A DNA stretch of 64,000 bases from Evansella cellulosilytica DSM 2522 (lineage in GTDB: Bacteria; Bacillota; Bacilli; Bacillales; Salisediminibacteriaceae). Below are positions 1 to 7,712 of this stretch, piece after piece. Within the stretch, counting starts at the first letter, position 1. Each line of letters opens with the position of its first letter. The DNA lies in NCBI RefSeq assembly GCF_000177235.2, contig NC_014829.1:4340001-4404000 (forward strand), in the 5' to 3' direction. The translations under genes were made by a program, and so were the position numbers. The notes beneath the pieces were generated by a model. It searched no databases and had not been told where the DNA came from. It worked only from the letters and a program-made list of their open reading frames with translations.

Positions 1-11
1 TGGTCCTTGTT

Positions 12-467
12 TTATCTATGGCCTTCTTTACGTGCTTGAATATATCCGTAGTATTTACAAGTTCCATTCCTTGTTAAGTCGTCAACTTCAAAGCCACATT
101 TTTTATAGAAAGAGAAGTTTTCAGATGAAGTATGTGCAAACCAATCGCCGTGGGGCAGCTTGTGAACGCAAAGCTCTACTAGCTTTTTCCCTACTCCCCT
201 TCCACGATAGTCTGATAAAACTATTAAATCTAATATATTTGCAACCATGATTTTATCTGAAATTACTCTAACCATCCCTACTAATTTTTCATCATCCCAG
301 ACTGTAAATGCCCAAGTAGCATTTTTAAATATGAGAGAAAATTTTTCTCTTTGCCAAGAAGGCGTATGTTTAGTCCAACCAGCATCTTGAAAAAGTGATT
401 CAACTAAGTCAGCAGGAATATTGTCAGTGCCCTCTCTAATGATTAATCCATGATAGTACTGATACAT
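12..467 (-). CDS. GNAT family N-acetyltransferase
   Basis: Single-domain GNAT acetyltransferase of 151 aa, expected to move an acetyl group from acetyl-CoA to an amine; the substrate cannot be told. The acetyl-CoA pyrophosphate loop is visible as YRGRGVGKK (about residues 87-95), preceded by the strand NILDLIVL and followed by the usual C-terminal FYKKCGFEVDD. I start at the ATG at 467 because GGGGGAG lies about 9 nt upstream. The frame stays open for 45 more codons to 602, but that extension is translated repeat (see 503-822) and has no ribosome site. The stop codon lies near the window edge, so the downstream neighbour is unknown. Confidence 0.85.
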   Translation of the reverse strand: MYQYYHGLIIREGTDNIPADLVESLFQDAGWTKHTPSWQREKFSLIFKNATWAFTVWDDEKLVGMVRVISDKIMVANILDLIVLSDYRGRGVGKKLVELCVHKLPHGDWFAHTSSENFSFYKKCGFEVDDLTRNGTCKYYGYIQARKEGHR

Positions 468-502
468 GTTTGTAAGCTCCCCCATTCTAGTTAAGAAAGT
501 TA

Positions 503-822
503 ATAGGGACGGTTCGGAACCAGTGAAAAAGTACTTGTATTTAGTGAGCTCCCTAATAAATATAAGGTTATTAGAATATAGGAGTTGAAGAGACCTATGC
601 AAACTCGCTTTCCGCGGGCGGCTGGTAAGCCTCCTCTATGCTGCGCATCTGCGGGGTCTTACCTCTGCCTTTATTCCCGCAGGAGTCTCGCTTGCTTCGG
701 TCTCATCAACTCTTTCTATAAATCTATAAATTAGGTACTCTGAATAAAAATGCAACAATATATTAATTCTTACACTTTTTCAGCGGTCTCGGACGGTTCT
801 CGTTCGCCGTTCTCCCATTTTA
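503..822. repeat. composite dispersed repeat, copy 1
   Basis: Non-coding element also present at 3683-4096. It opens with AATAGGGACGGTTCGGAACC and AGTGAAAAAGTACTT. It has a GC-rich centre with CTCGCTTTCCGCGGGCGGC and TTCCCGCAGGAGTCTCG, and closes with ACTTTTTCAGCGGTCTCGGACGGTTCTCG. The ends are inverted (AGTGAAAAAGTA against ACTTTTTCA). It looks like one repeat nested inside halves of the GGGACGG palindrome. A related core occurs at 53926-54042. Confidence 0.75.
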
Positions 823-875
823 CCGGTTAGTAGTGCCAATAGTGACTGTTACCCCTCGCCCCTTCACCTAGTGAA

Positions 876-1328
876 TTAATTCTCACTTAGTTTTTCAGCG
901 ATTTGTTTTAAGTGGTGCGTGTCGTGCTTTACGAAAATCTTAGTGAAGCTTTCAACAGAGAGTTTCCTCTTGCCACCACCAATAGTAAATCTCATATTTC
1001 CGTCTAAACTTACTAGTTTTCCCGTCAGTACTTGTCTAGTCTCTACAAAACGATCTACGATAGCTTCGACTGGCTCATCTTGAAGAAATGAAATCGCTTC
1101 GGCGTTATGCTCATCATGATCAGGAAACTTTCGTAGATCAGCACCGTCGTGCATATCCGGAAGCATCCGTTCGAGATTAAATTTATCCCAGTAATAGAGA
1201 TGACCGATGATTTCTCTCACCGACCATTTACCTTCTTGTATAGGTTCACAAAGCTTTTCCTCCGGTACACCTTGTAGTTTTAAAACTTCCTCACATGCAC
1301 TCGCAAATTCCTTGAACGTTTTTTTCAT
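876..1328 (-). CDS. DinB family protein
   Basis: 150-aa four-helix DinB/YfiT-type protein. The helix with IIGHLYYWDKF (about residues 40-50) and the C-terminal KHDTHHLKQI carry the spaced histidines that form the metal site in this superfamily. Members of the superfamily are metal-binding proteins that include thiol-dependent S-transferases; the substrate here is unknown. The start has a strong GGAGGTGAG site. The length is typical. It lies on the same strand as the acetyltransferase at 1355-2122, with a 26-nt gap, so the two are probably co-transcribed. Confidence 0.85.
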   Translation of the reverse strand: MKKTFKEFASACEEVLKLQGVPEEKLCEPIQEGKWSVREIIGHLYYWDKFNLERMLPDMHDGADLRKFPDHDEHNAEAISFLQDEPVEAIVDRFVETRQVLTGKLVSLDGNMRFTIGGGKRKLSVESFTKIFVKHDTHHLKQIAEKLSEN

Positions 1329-1354
1329 GGGCTCACCTCCATATCAGTCTGCTG

Positions 1355-2122
1355 CTAAACATTTATGTAGTACGTGTCATATCGTTCTTTAAAAATGTAG
1401 CCAAGTTTCTCGGCAAGATGAATAGATTCTTCGTTCGCGCCATCCCAACTAGCATATTTCCCTCTATGTAAACAATCTAGTATTATGGCAGCTGCTACTA
1501 TAGTTGCTAAACCTTTCTTTCTAAAGTTTGGGTGAGTGGCAACTTCTATTTCGATACCGTCGTTGTATATACTATACGATGTTGCCGCAGATACTACTTG
1601 GTCATCATGGGAAATAGCATACCCCACGCCTCTATTAATAAAATCATCTATCGATTCGAACTGACTTACAAAATCTTCGGAGAGCTCTTGGAATGTGGGA
1701 TCCTCAGCTACTTTTTTATCTACTTTTTGCATTTTATACTCTTTTGGTAATTGAGAAGCTATTTTTTCTAAATGTGTCCTCTGTAAATGCTCACGATTCT
1801 TACTGAAGCGATAGCGCTGAAATTTTTCAAATGAATCTTTATGAACTTTCTCGATCCGCTCTTTCCATTCAGTGCTCTGCACAATGACTAGTGGAAACTC
1901 GGGAAGATTGTGTAGTAACTGTTCCGCTCCTTCTGCATAAGGGTCCCCTGCATAAAATACGAAAATGCCTACCGTTATTTGTGCAACGGTTGGCGTTTCA
2001 ACGTTATTTACCCATGCCTTCCCCATGTGGCCTTGGAGATAGGATAGTACAATTGTGCTATCAAATTTTGCAAACATAGGGACTAACTTTTCCCTAACAT
2101 GTTGATCGGCTTCAAAAATCAT
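1355..2122 (-). CDS. GNAT acetyltransferase, two-part (GNAT_acetyltran type)
   Basis: 255-aa protein with a divergent N-terminal half and a C-terminal GNAT fold. The C-terminal part shows IEIEVATHPNFRKKGLAT (about residues 192-209), an acetyl-CoA loop of the RxxGxA type, and ends with AEKLGYIFKERYDTYYI, the usual GNAT beta6-beta7 region. This arrangement matches the bacillary GNAT_acetyltran family, whose substrates are mostly unknown. An AAGGAATG ribosome site precedes the ATG at 2122. It reads into the DinB gene 26 nt downstream. Confidence 0.8.
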   Translation of the reverse strand: MIFEADQHVREKLVPMFAKFDSTIVLSYLQGHMGKAWVNNVETPTVAQITVGIFVFYAGDPYAEGAEQLLHNLPEFPLVIVQSTEWKERIEKVHKDSFEKFQRYRFSKNREHLQRTHLEKIASQLPKEYKMQKVDKKVAEDPTFQELSEDFVSQFESIDDFINRGVGYAISHDDQVVSAATSYSIYNDGIEIEVATHPNFRKKGLATIVAAAIILDCLHRGKYASWDGANEESIHLAEKLGYIFKERYDTYYINV

Positions 2123-2482
2123 TACATTCCTTCTTTCATCTATATTTAGTCGTTTCCTGTAAATTTTCGCAAGATATTTCGGTAAAAAAACGTGCTACAA
2201 TGCTACATACATGCTCGAAATAGCAAGAAAATTATTATGACAGTAATAATAAAAGATAAACAGCCGTTCGGTGGCTGGCCAGTATGCGCCCTCGCTAGTG
2301 CATTGTTAAATCCACTTCCTGGACTATTCCTTTGTTCTTTTCTCACTAAACGATCCCGTGTGGTTTCTTTCGTCAATTGCCACGCCCCCTATTCATCCCC
2401 ATATACGGATTAAAGGGAAAGAAGTTTCTTGTTGTAGCTGCCCATACCGGTTTTCTTTGTGAAAAATTGATGTGTAATGCTT
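2123..2482. other. intergenic stretch without a supported gene
   Basis: Between the GNAT gene and the VOC gene. A plus-strand open frame from about 2237 to 2413 (MTVIIKDKQPFGGWPVC...) has no ribosome site and no recognisable family. I treat it as chance or as a decayed remnant. No hairpin terminator was seen. Confidence 0.4.
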
Positions 2483-2848
2483 TTAATCGGTACGTTTTAT
2501 CATTTCAACCCGATTTCCAAACGGATCGCGAAATTCAAATCGCTCATAGCCTGGGATCGGTACTGAATCTAGAATTTCTATCTTGTTTTCCTCTAATACG
2601 TGACGCCAGTATGGCACATCCTCCACTTCATATGCTAAATGCGCTTTCGTTGTCAATCGATCAAAACCGTCTTCCGTACCAACATGAACTTCTTTATCAC
2701 CTACTTGTAACCAAAATCCACCTCTCCCTTTCAACGAATCAGGCTTTTCCATTTCAGGTAATTGCAGTATGTGACAATAAAAACGTCTCCCTTCCTCCTC
2801 CGCTCCTTTTGGTATCGTAATCTGCGCATGATGCAAACCAATAATCAT
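2483..2848 (-). CDS. VOC family protein (glyoxalase/dioxygenase-like)
   Basis: 121-aa vicinal-oxygen-chelate protein made of two beta-alpha-beta-beta-beta repeats. Typical elements are the N-terminal GLHHAQITIP with its metal-type His, the middle KAHLAYEVEDV, and the C-terminal GYERFEFRDPFGNRVEMI, whose final Glu is the usual metal ligand. Such proteins include glyoxalases, extradiol dioxygenases and fosfomycin-type resistance enzymes; I cannot choose among them. The start at 2848 has AAAAGGAGAGG upstream. Likely monocistronic. A half palindrome of the GGGACGG family lies just upstream at 2866-2896. Confidence 0.85.
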   Translation of the reverse strand: MIIGLHHAQITIPKGAEEEGRRFYCHILQLPEMEKPDSLKGRGGFWLQVGDKEVHVGTEDGFDRLTTKAHLAYEVEDVPYWRHVLEENKIEILDSVPIPGYERFEFRDPFGNRVEMIKRTD

Positions 2849-2865
2849 ACATATCCTCTCCTTTT

Positions 2866-2896
2866 GGCTAATGGGGACGGTTCTCGTTTGCCGGAT
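2866..2896. repeat. GGGACGG palindrome, decayed half copy
   Basis: GGCTAATGGGGACGG followed by TTCTCGTTTGCC, the left arm of the palindrome seen complete elsewhere; the right arm is reduced to a short TTTGCCG. Confidence 0.7.
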
Positions 2897-3008
2897 TTGC
2901 CGAAACTTCCATACTTACATAGTTTTAGAGTTTAGATTTTATGTCTAGAGACAACGTGTAGTCTTCAAAACGTAGTAGAGCCATCTCCCCCTACAGCTCG
3001 CAGTTTTT

Positions 3009-3650
3009 TCATTCATCGGGAGGTAATTTATAAGTAACCTCGCCTTTTTCGTTTAAAAACTCCATTCTTGGTACGTCATTTTTATCTACAACCATACGAA
3101 TTCTTTCATTTCCTTTAGAATCCATTAACTGAACCGAAACATCTCCGTCTTTATTTTTCCCCATAAACGCTCTATGGGCATTGCCTTTTAAGAGCTCCTT
3201 CGTTTGTTGTTCTTTAATCTCATCACTTATTTGTGATTGTTTAATTTGCTTATGTTTTTCAACTAACTCGGACAGAGGGATGTTTGGCCTATCATAGATA
3301 GAAAAACCATAAAGCCTATCATCATTTTCGTCGCTATAATGAACTTGGACAACTTGATCTGTATTGTATTGATCAAATGTTAATGATGCTGTCGCACTGT
3401 AGTTTCCTTCCTCATCCTCCTCACTTCCATAAATAAGACCGCCACATTCTTCTCCTTTACCATTGAAAAAAATGATTCCGGAATCCGGGTCATTTTGTCT
3501 GTGCCCAGGGGCTATGTCCACACCACCCATGATTAATGGAGGTATATTATCTTGGTTGAATAACGTCATTTTGACCTTACCACTTTTATCAACAATATTT
3601 AGTTTTTCAACATCGAGTTCAGTAAACTTTTCTTTTTTGTGTTCAGACAT
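3009..3650 (-). CDS. conserved hypothetical protein, acidic, soluble
   Basis: 213-aa protein with no signal peptide or membrane segment. It begins with a short coil, then LDVEKLNIVDKSGKVKMTLF. A similar motif recurs near the C-terminus (VQLMDSKGNERIRMVV, then MEFLNEKGEVTYKL), suggesting a repeated beta-strand unit. In the middle, SGIIFFNGKGEECGGLIYGS and ASLTFDQYNTDQVVQVHY are the sort of segments I remember from an unnamed family in Gram-positive and gliding bacteria. I know no function for it and assign none. The ATG at 3650 is preceded by AGGAATACA. It stands alone between repeat elements. Confidence 0.75.
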   Translation of the reverse strand: MSEHKKEKFTELDVEKLNIVDKSGKVKMTLFNQDNIPPLIMGGVDIAPGHRQNDPDSGIIFFNGKGEECGGLIYGSEEDEEGNYSATASLTFDQYNTDQVVQVHYSDENDDRLYGFSIYDRPNIPLSELVEKHKQIKQSQISDEIKEQQTKELLKGNAHRAFMGKNKDGDVSVQLMDSKGNERIRMVVDKNDVPRMEFLNEKGEVTYKLPPDE

Positions 3651-3682
3651 ATTGTATTCCTGCTTTCTACGGTTAGTATGCT

Positions 3683-4042
3683 AATGGGGACGGTCCGGAA
3701 CCAGTGAAAAAGTACTTACCCTTTAAGTATAGGCTAATAAATATAAGGTTATTTGAATATAGAAGTTGATGAGATCTGTGCAAACTCGCTTTCCGCGGGC
3801 GGCTGGTGAGCCTCCTTGATGCTTTGCATCTACGTAGTCTCACCCCTGCCTTTTCTCCCTCAGGAAAGAGCGTCGCTTCGTCGCCTAATGCTTCGAGTTG
3901 TCTCGACGGATACGCTTCAAAGCATATGCTCGTAGAGGAAGAGACAGTTACCTCGATTGCTCCGGTCTCATCAACCTATTCTATAATTAGATATATTGAA
4001 TATTAATACAATAAAATATCAAGATTTCTACTTTTTCAGCGG
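3683..4042. repeat. composite dispersed repeat, copy 2
   Basis: Second copy of the element at 503-822, with the same opening (GGGACGGTCCGGAACCAGTG), the same core (CGCTTTCCGCGGGCGGCTGG) and the same closing arm CTTTTTCAGCGGTCTCGGA. It carries about 90 extra bases in the core (about 3865-3960) with its own small inverted repeats, such as GCTTCAAAGC. It runs straight into the complete palindrome at 4046-4096. Confidence 0.75.
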
Positions 4043-4045
4043 TCT

Positions 4046-4096
4046 CGGACGGTTCTCGTTTGCCGCAAGGGCAAACGAGAACCGTCCCCATTAGCC
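4046..4096. repeat. GGGACGG palindrome, complete
   Basis: GGACGGTTCTCGTTTGCC, loop GCAAG, then GGCAAACGAGAACCGTCC and CCATTAGCC: an 18-bp near-perfect stem ending just before the stop of the gene at 4106. Confidence 0.85.
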
Positions 4097-4105
4097 TTAT
4101 TAGCT

Positions 4106-5494
4106 TTATATTTCTCGAGAGAGGCGGATCATGTCTCTGCACTGTATGCCATTCTCGAAAATTTCTTCGTTATAGTGTGTCATGAAATAATCTTTTTCGA
4201 TAGTTGTTATTCTAAATCCACATTTTTGATAAAGAGCAAGTTGCCCTATGCTAGAATTACCGGTACCCACTTCGATTGATTTGTAGCCCTTTGATTTTGC
4301 TATCTTAATGGCGTCCATTACTAATCGTCTGCCAATCCCTTGTCCTTGGTGTTTAGGATCAACTGCAACATTGACTAACTCGACTGTATGTGGTCCTGAA
4401 GATAGTAAAACATAAACGCCAATAGCTTGATTGTTTATTTCCGCAATATAGCAATTTCCCCTTTTCAAATAATCCTCTACCATTCTTTCAGATGGGTCAG
4501 CTAATAGCAATAACTGCATTGGCGGTTTCTCGGTTTTAGCTAATCGTCTAATGTTCATAGCGTTCTCGACATTGGATAGTTGATAGGTAATGAGCGATGG
4601 TGTTGTTGAAAAGGGGAATACCTTCAACATTTCTAATGAGTAAGGATCGGTAGAGTCGACTTCAGCCTCAATACACTCATAACCTTTACTATTAGCATCA
4701 TTTATTTGCATCGCTGTTAGTAATAGTAATAGATTTGCATTATTGACGCCCTTTGTACCTCTCCAACCAAGTTCCAAAACTTGATTATTTTCTCCTTCAT
4801 GCATGAATGCAAATGCCAAAATTTCGTTACTTTCAGACAAAGCGATGTAACTACTGTCAAGCATCGTATCCTCATTAAAAATTAACTCTCCCCATGTATG
4901 TACATCACTTATTCCGGGTGGATTTTTCTTATGCGTCTGTTCATATGTATCCTTTACCATTAAGATCAATCTTTTTGTTACGTTCTCGTCTTCTTTTATT
5001 TCCTTAAATGATTTTATTGAGACATTAGTTTTTTCATATTTTTTTATGAAGCTCTCATATAAACCTTTCATCTTTGAGATATGTAACAATGGCAAATAAG
5101 TACGTCTCATTTCTTTAAAACCATTTTTCTCATAAAAGTCCTTCAAAAAATAGTTTGTTTCTGAAATTGAAGTTTGCAATGGATAAGTCAGGTCTTGCAT
5201 TTTTATTTGATCTAACAGTTCGGCCTCTACAGCTATGTTGCGATAAAGTGGATGAACGACTAACGAAAAATATGTGCAATTAGGATGAAACTTTGTTTTC
5301 CATGCTGTAATGGCGCCTATTACTTCTCCTATTTTCATAGCAACATATGTACAGCTATTATTTGAATTTTTCAAGCCCCGTTCAAAGAAATGTTGAGAAT
5401 AATCGTCGCTCGGGAAACAGATAGTCAATAAACTTCTTAGAGAATAACTATGTCTAGACTCACATTTTTCATAAATAATTTTTTCATTCACCAC
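4106..5494 (-). CDS. tandem double-GNAT acetyltransferase
   Basis: 462-aa protein with two GNAT-like halves. The N-terminal half has a degenerate loop (VVHPLYRNIAVEAELL, about residues 80-95) lacking the GxGxG/A pattern, so it may not bind acetyl-CoA. The C-terminal half (about 315-460) is canonical: VDPKHQGQGIGRRLVMDA, then ALYQKCGFRITTIEKDYF. One active and one structural domain is my inference. The start is one of two adjacent GTG codons near 5494 with AGGTGAAT upstream. The SAM methyltransferase upstream on the same strand (43-nt gap) probably shares its transcript. The stop lies close to the palindrome at 4046-4096. Confidence 0.85.
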   Translation of the reverse strand: MVNEKIIYEKCESRHSYSLRSLLTICFPSDDYSQHFFERGLKNSNNSCTYVAMKIGEVIGAITAWKTKFHPNCTYFSLVVHPLYRNIAVEAELLDQIKMQDLTYPLQTSISETNYFLKDFYEKNGFKEMRRTYLPLLHISKMKGLYESFIKKYEKTNVSIKSFKEIKEDENVTKRLILMVKDTYEQTHKKNPPGISDVHTWGELIFNEDTMLDSSYIALSESNEILAFAFMHEGENNQVLELGWRGTKGVNNANLLLLLTAMQINDANSKGYECIEAEVDSTDPYSLEMLKVFPFSTTPSLITYQLSNVENAMNIRRLAKTEKPPMQLLLLADPSERMVEDYLKRGNCYIAEINNQAIGVYVLLSSGPHTVELVNVAVDPKHQGQGIGRRLVMDAIKIAKSKGYKSIEVGTGNSSIGQLALYQKCGFRITTIEKDYFMTHYNEEIFENGIQCRDMIRLSREI

Positions 5495-5536
5495 TTTTAT
5501 TCACCTGTCTCATTTTACTTTTTTGAAAATCACGTT

Positions 5537-6325
5537 TTAAATCCGCTTCAATATAGAAATATAACACCCATGAAGAATAGGATGCTTTACATCTCCAAAT
5601 TCTTTATGTAAGTGATTGTATATTTCTTCTAATATTTGATTTTGAGTCGCTTCATCAAACTGGGACAACCATGAAAGCGACCCTACTCTGCCACACCATT
5701 CTGCATTTGTAAATGGAACAGTATACTCGAACTTATACGTTTCTGTTAAATCAAACCGATTTTGCTTCCATTCTTGAAACCATTCTACTGGAAAACTATT
5801 GATGAATTGCTTCGAATTTTGCTTAGACCCAGCTGGCTTTATCACGCCATTTGGCATATATCGTTTTACAATTTCAACTGTATCCGATATCACCTTCGAC
5901 CCCGAAATAAAGCCGGAGTCCATGATCAATATTGTGCCACGATCCTTTAGAATTCTTTTCATTTCATCCATTGTCTTTTGTCTGTCAAACCAATGCCAAG
6001 CTCGCAATACAGTGATGTAATCAAACTTCTCACTTTCTAAGCTAGTAGATTCTGCGAAATGATTAACATAATTAATTGTTACACCTTCGTTTTTGTCCAG
6101 CACTTTAGCTTCCTCTATTAGCTCTCTTGATGGCTCCACCCCAGTGACGGTTGCCCCTTCCCTACACAGAGCACGACTTAAAACACCAGTCCCTGAACCA
6201 AAATCTGCGACACTTTTCCCCGTAAAACTTACTCCTCTTATTTTTAAACTATCCATTAATTCATTCGGCAAATCGTTTCGAAACTGTGCATATCTTCTAG
6301 CCACATTACCGAAATTCACATCCAT
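5537..6325 (-). CDS. class I SAM-dependent methyltransferase
   Basis: 262-aa cytosolic Rossmann methyltransferase. Motif I is VADFGSGTGVLSRAL (about residues 39-53), the acidic end of strand 2 is GVEPSRELIEEA, and motif IV is YITVLRAWHWFDR, a wording typical of the UbiE/Methyltransf_11 group. The substrate is unknown. The start has GGAGGTGGAGAG just upstream. It is the first gene of a probable pair with the double GNAT at 4106-5494. Confidence 0.88.
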   Translation of the reverse strand: MDVNFGNVARRYAQFRNDLPNELMDSLKIRGVSFTGKSVADFGSGTGVLSRALCREGATVTGVEPSRELIEEAKVLDKNEGVTINYVNHFAESTSLESEKFDYITVLRAWHWFDRQKTMDEMKRILKDRGTILIMDSGFISGSKVISDTVEIVKRYMPNGVIKPAGSKQNSKQFINSFPVEWFQEWKQNRFDLTETYKFEYTVPFTNAEWCGRVGSLSWLSQFDEATQNQILEEIYNHLHKEFGDVKHPILHGCYISILKRI

Positions 6326-6356
6326 CTCTCCACCTCCAGGCTAATATGGCTAATAG

Positions 6357-6402
6357 CGGCTAATAGGGACGGTTCTCATTTGCCAAATTTGCCAAATGCA
6401 AG
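6357..6402. repeat. GGGACGG palindrome, degenerate copy
   Basis: Left arm GGCTAATAGGGACGGTTCTC then ATTTGCCAAATTTGCCAAAT; the right arm is lost. Several GGCTAAT-type words are stacked just before it (6340-6366). Confidence 0.65.
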
Positions 6403-6932
6403 TACCATTTCTGTCAGGTAAAAGAAATTAAAACCTGGAACAAAAACTCTTACCACGTCTCCTAATCTTTCGTCTACTCTATTAATTTCTATATTTTTAC
6501 ACAAGTTCCTTTTTGATTGGCAAATAAAGAGTGTGAATGAACCCGGTGGTCCCAATTTGTCAGGGTATTAACGTCGTCCAATAGGAAAAAAAAATATCAC
6601 AATCTACCAAAAAGAAAGATGCTGAGAATTCCATCTTTTGTTGCATGCGTATAAAAAAGGACATGGAGTTCTACTAAGTAGTTCGGTTCGTGAGGATAAA
6701 AAGCAAATATTACCGTAATTATTAGACCAAATAGATAGCTAATTGGACTAGGATTTTTTATTGATATAACAAGGTTTCCCCTTAATTTATTCTCTAATTG
6801 GCCCCCGAAATATCGTACTAAAAAATGCTCATTATTCAAAATTTGATTTTGTATACTAAATTAGCTGCAAATTTCCTATCTAATATGGTGCTGAATTAGG
6901 TGGGAATTAAGTAACCAATAATGATACATGTA
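6403..6932. other. AT-rich stretch without a supported gene
   Basis: A minus-strand frame at 6597-6839 would code 80 aa with one hydrophobic stretch (SYLFGLIITVIFAFY). It begins with TTG and lacks a ribosome site, so I do not call it a gene. A decayed membrane-protein fragment is possible. Confidence 0.4.
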
Positions 6933-6966
6933 AAAGAACCAACTACACAAGAGTAGTCGGTTCTTT
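6933..6966 (-). terminator. hairpin downstream of the GNAT gene at 7044
   Basis: AAAGAACCAACTAC, loop, GTAGTCGGTTCTTT: a 14-bp stem with one wobble pair. The T tract on the minus strand is short (TTCTTTT). Confidence 0.55.
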
Positions 6967-7043
6967 AGGATTAAATGTAATTATTTCATCTTCAACTAAC
7001 GGAGTGCCTATAGTATAAGTAAAGTACTTCACAACTCTCGGTT

Positions 7044-7631
7044 TTAAAAAGTGAAATCTTTAAATACACTCTTCTTGATTCGGTCCCACTCTCTGTAAAT
7101 AATGCTAAAGTATACATCGTCTCGACTTTGACCTGATGAATTAATATAGTTTGCTCTAAATATACCTTCTTGGGTAGCTCCCAACTTTTTTATTGCATTT
7201 TGTGAGCGAGTATTTTCAATATCCGCACTAAACTGCACCCGTCTAAAATTCATAACTTCAAACGCATATTTCAATAGTTCATATTTACAAGCAAAATTTA
7301 ATCCTGTCCCTCTATAGGGTTTACCATACCAAGTCCATCCTATTTCTAACCGTTTGTTATTAAACTGAATATTTCCGTATCTTGTTGAACCAGCTACCTC
7401 GTTAGTTCTTTTGTCAATAATTATAAACGGATATGAATTTCCCACTTCTCTTTGTTCAGCAGTTTCCACAATGTACTTTTCCAAATCCTCTTCATTTTTA
7501 CAATCAATTGTATAATGTACTTCCTCATCATAGATAATTTTTTTTATCTGCTCCTTGTAAATTTCTTCAAATGGCACTAATTTCACAATATTATTTTCCA
7601 ATATTATGTTGTTAGAATAAAAGTCATTCAT
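7044..7631 (-). CDS. GNAT acetyltransferase, RimJ/RimL type
   Basis: 195-aa acetyltransferase of the Acetyltransf_3 group. The N-terminus ENNIVKLVPFEEIYKEQI is typical of the RimJ/RimL class. RLEIGWTWYGKPYRGTGLNF holds the acetyl-CoA loop, and RRVQFSADIENTRSQNAIKK followed by LGATQEGIFR is a signature of this class. Relatives acetylate ribosomal proteins or small amines; the substrate here is unknown. Ribosome site GGGAGAGACGG. The palindrome at 7653-7712 sits directly before the ribosome site, leaving no room for a separate promoter, so it is probably read from the methyltransferase gene upstream. Confidence 0.88.
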   Translation of the reverse strand: MNDFYSNNIILENNIVKLVPFEEIYKEQIKKIIYDEEVHYTIDCKNEEDLEKYIVETAEQREVGNSYPFIIIDKRTNEVAGSTRYGNIQFNNKRLEIGWTWYGKPYRGTGLNFACKYELLKYAFEVMNFRRVQFSADIENTRSQNAIKKLGATQEGIFRANYINSSGQSRDDVYFSIIYREWDRIKKSVFKDFTF

Positions 7632-7652
7632 CGTTCCGTCTCTCCCTAAATA

Positions 7653-7712
7653 GGTTAATGGGGACGGTTCTCGTTTGCCTAAAATGGCGAACGAGGTCCG
7701 TCCCCATTAGCC
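7653..7712. repeat. GGGACGG palindrome, complete, overlaps a stop codon
   Basis: GGTTAATGGGGACGG...TCTCGTTTGCC, short loop, GGCGAACGAGGTCCGTCCCC, ATTAGCC. Its right end (GGCTAA on the minus strand) supplies the last Gly codon and the stop of the methyltransferase gene at 7707-8483. Confidence 0.85.

Noticed and set aside
468-602. N-terminal extension of the first acetyltransferase
   Set aside because: It is translated repeat sequence also present at 3683 onward; a strong ribosome site marks the internal ATG at 467.
2237-2413. Plus-strand ORF starting MTVIIKDKQ
   Set aside because: No ribosome site, no recognisable domain, and Cys/Pro-rich composition unlike its neighbours.
6597-6839. 80-aa membrane protein
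   Set aside because: TTG start without a ribosome site; only one hydrophobic stretch; no family.
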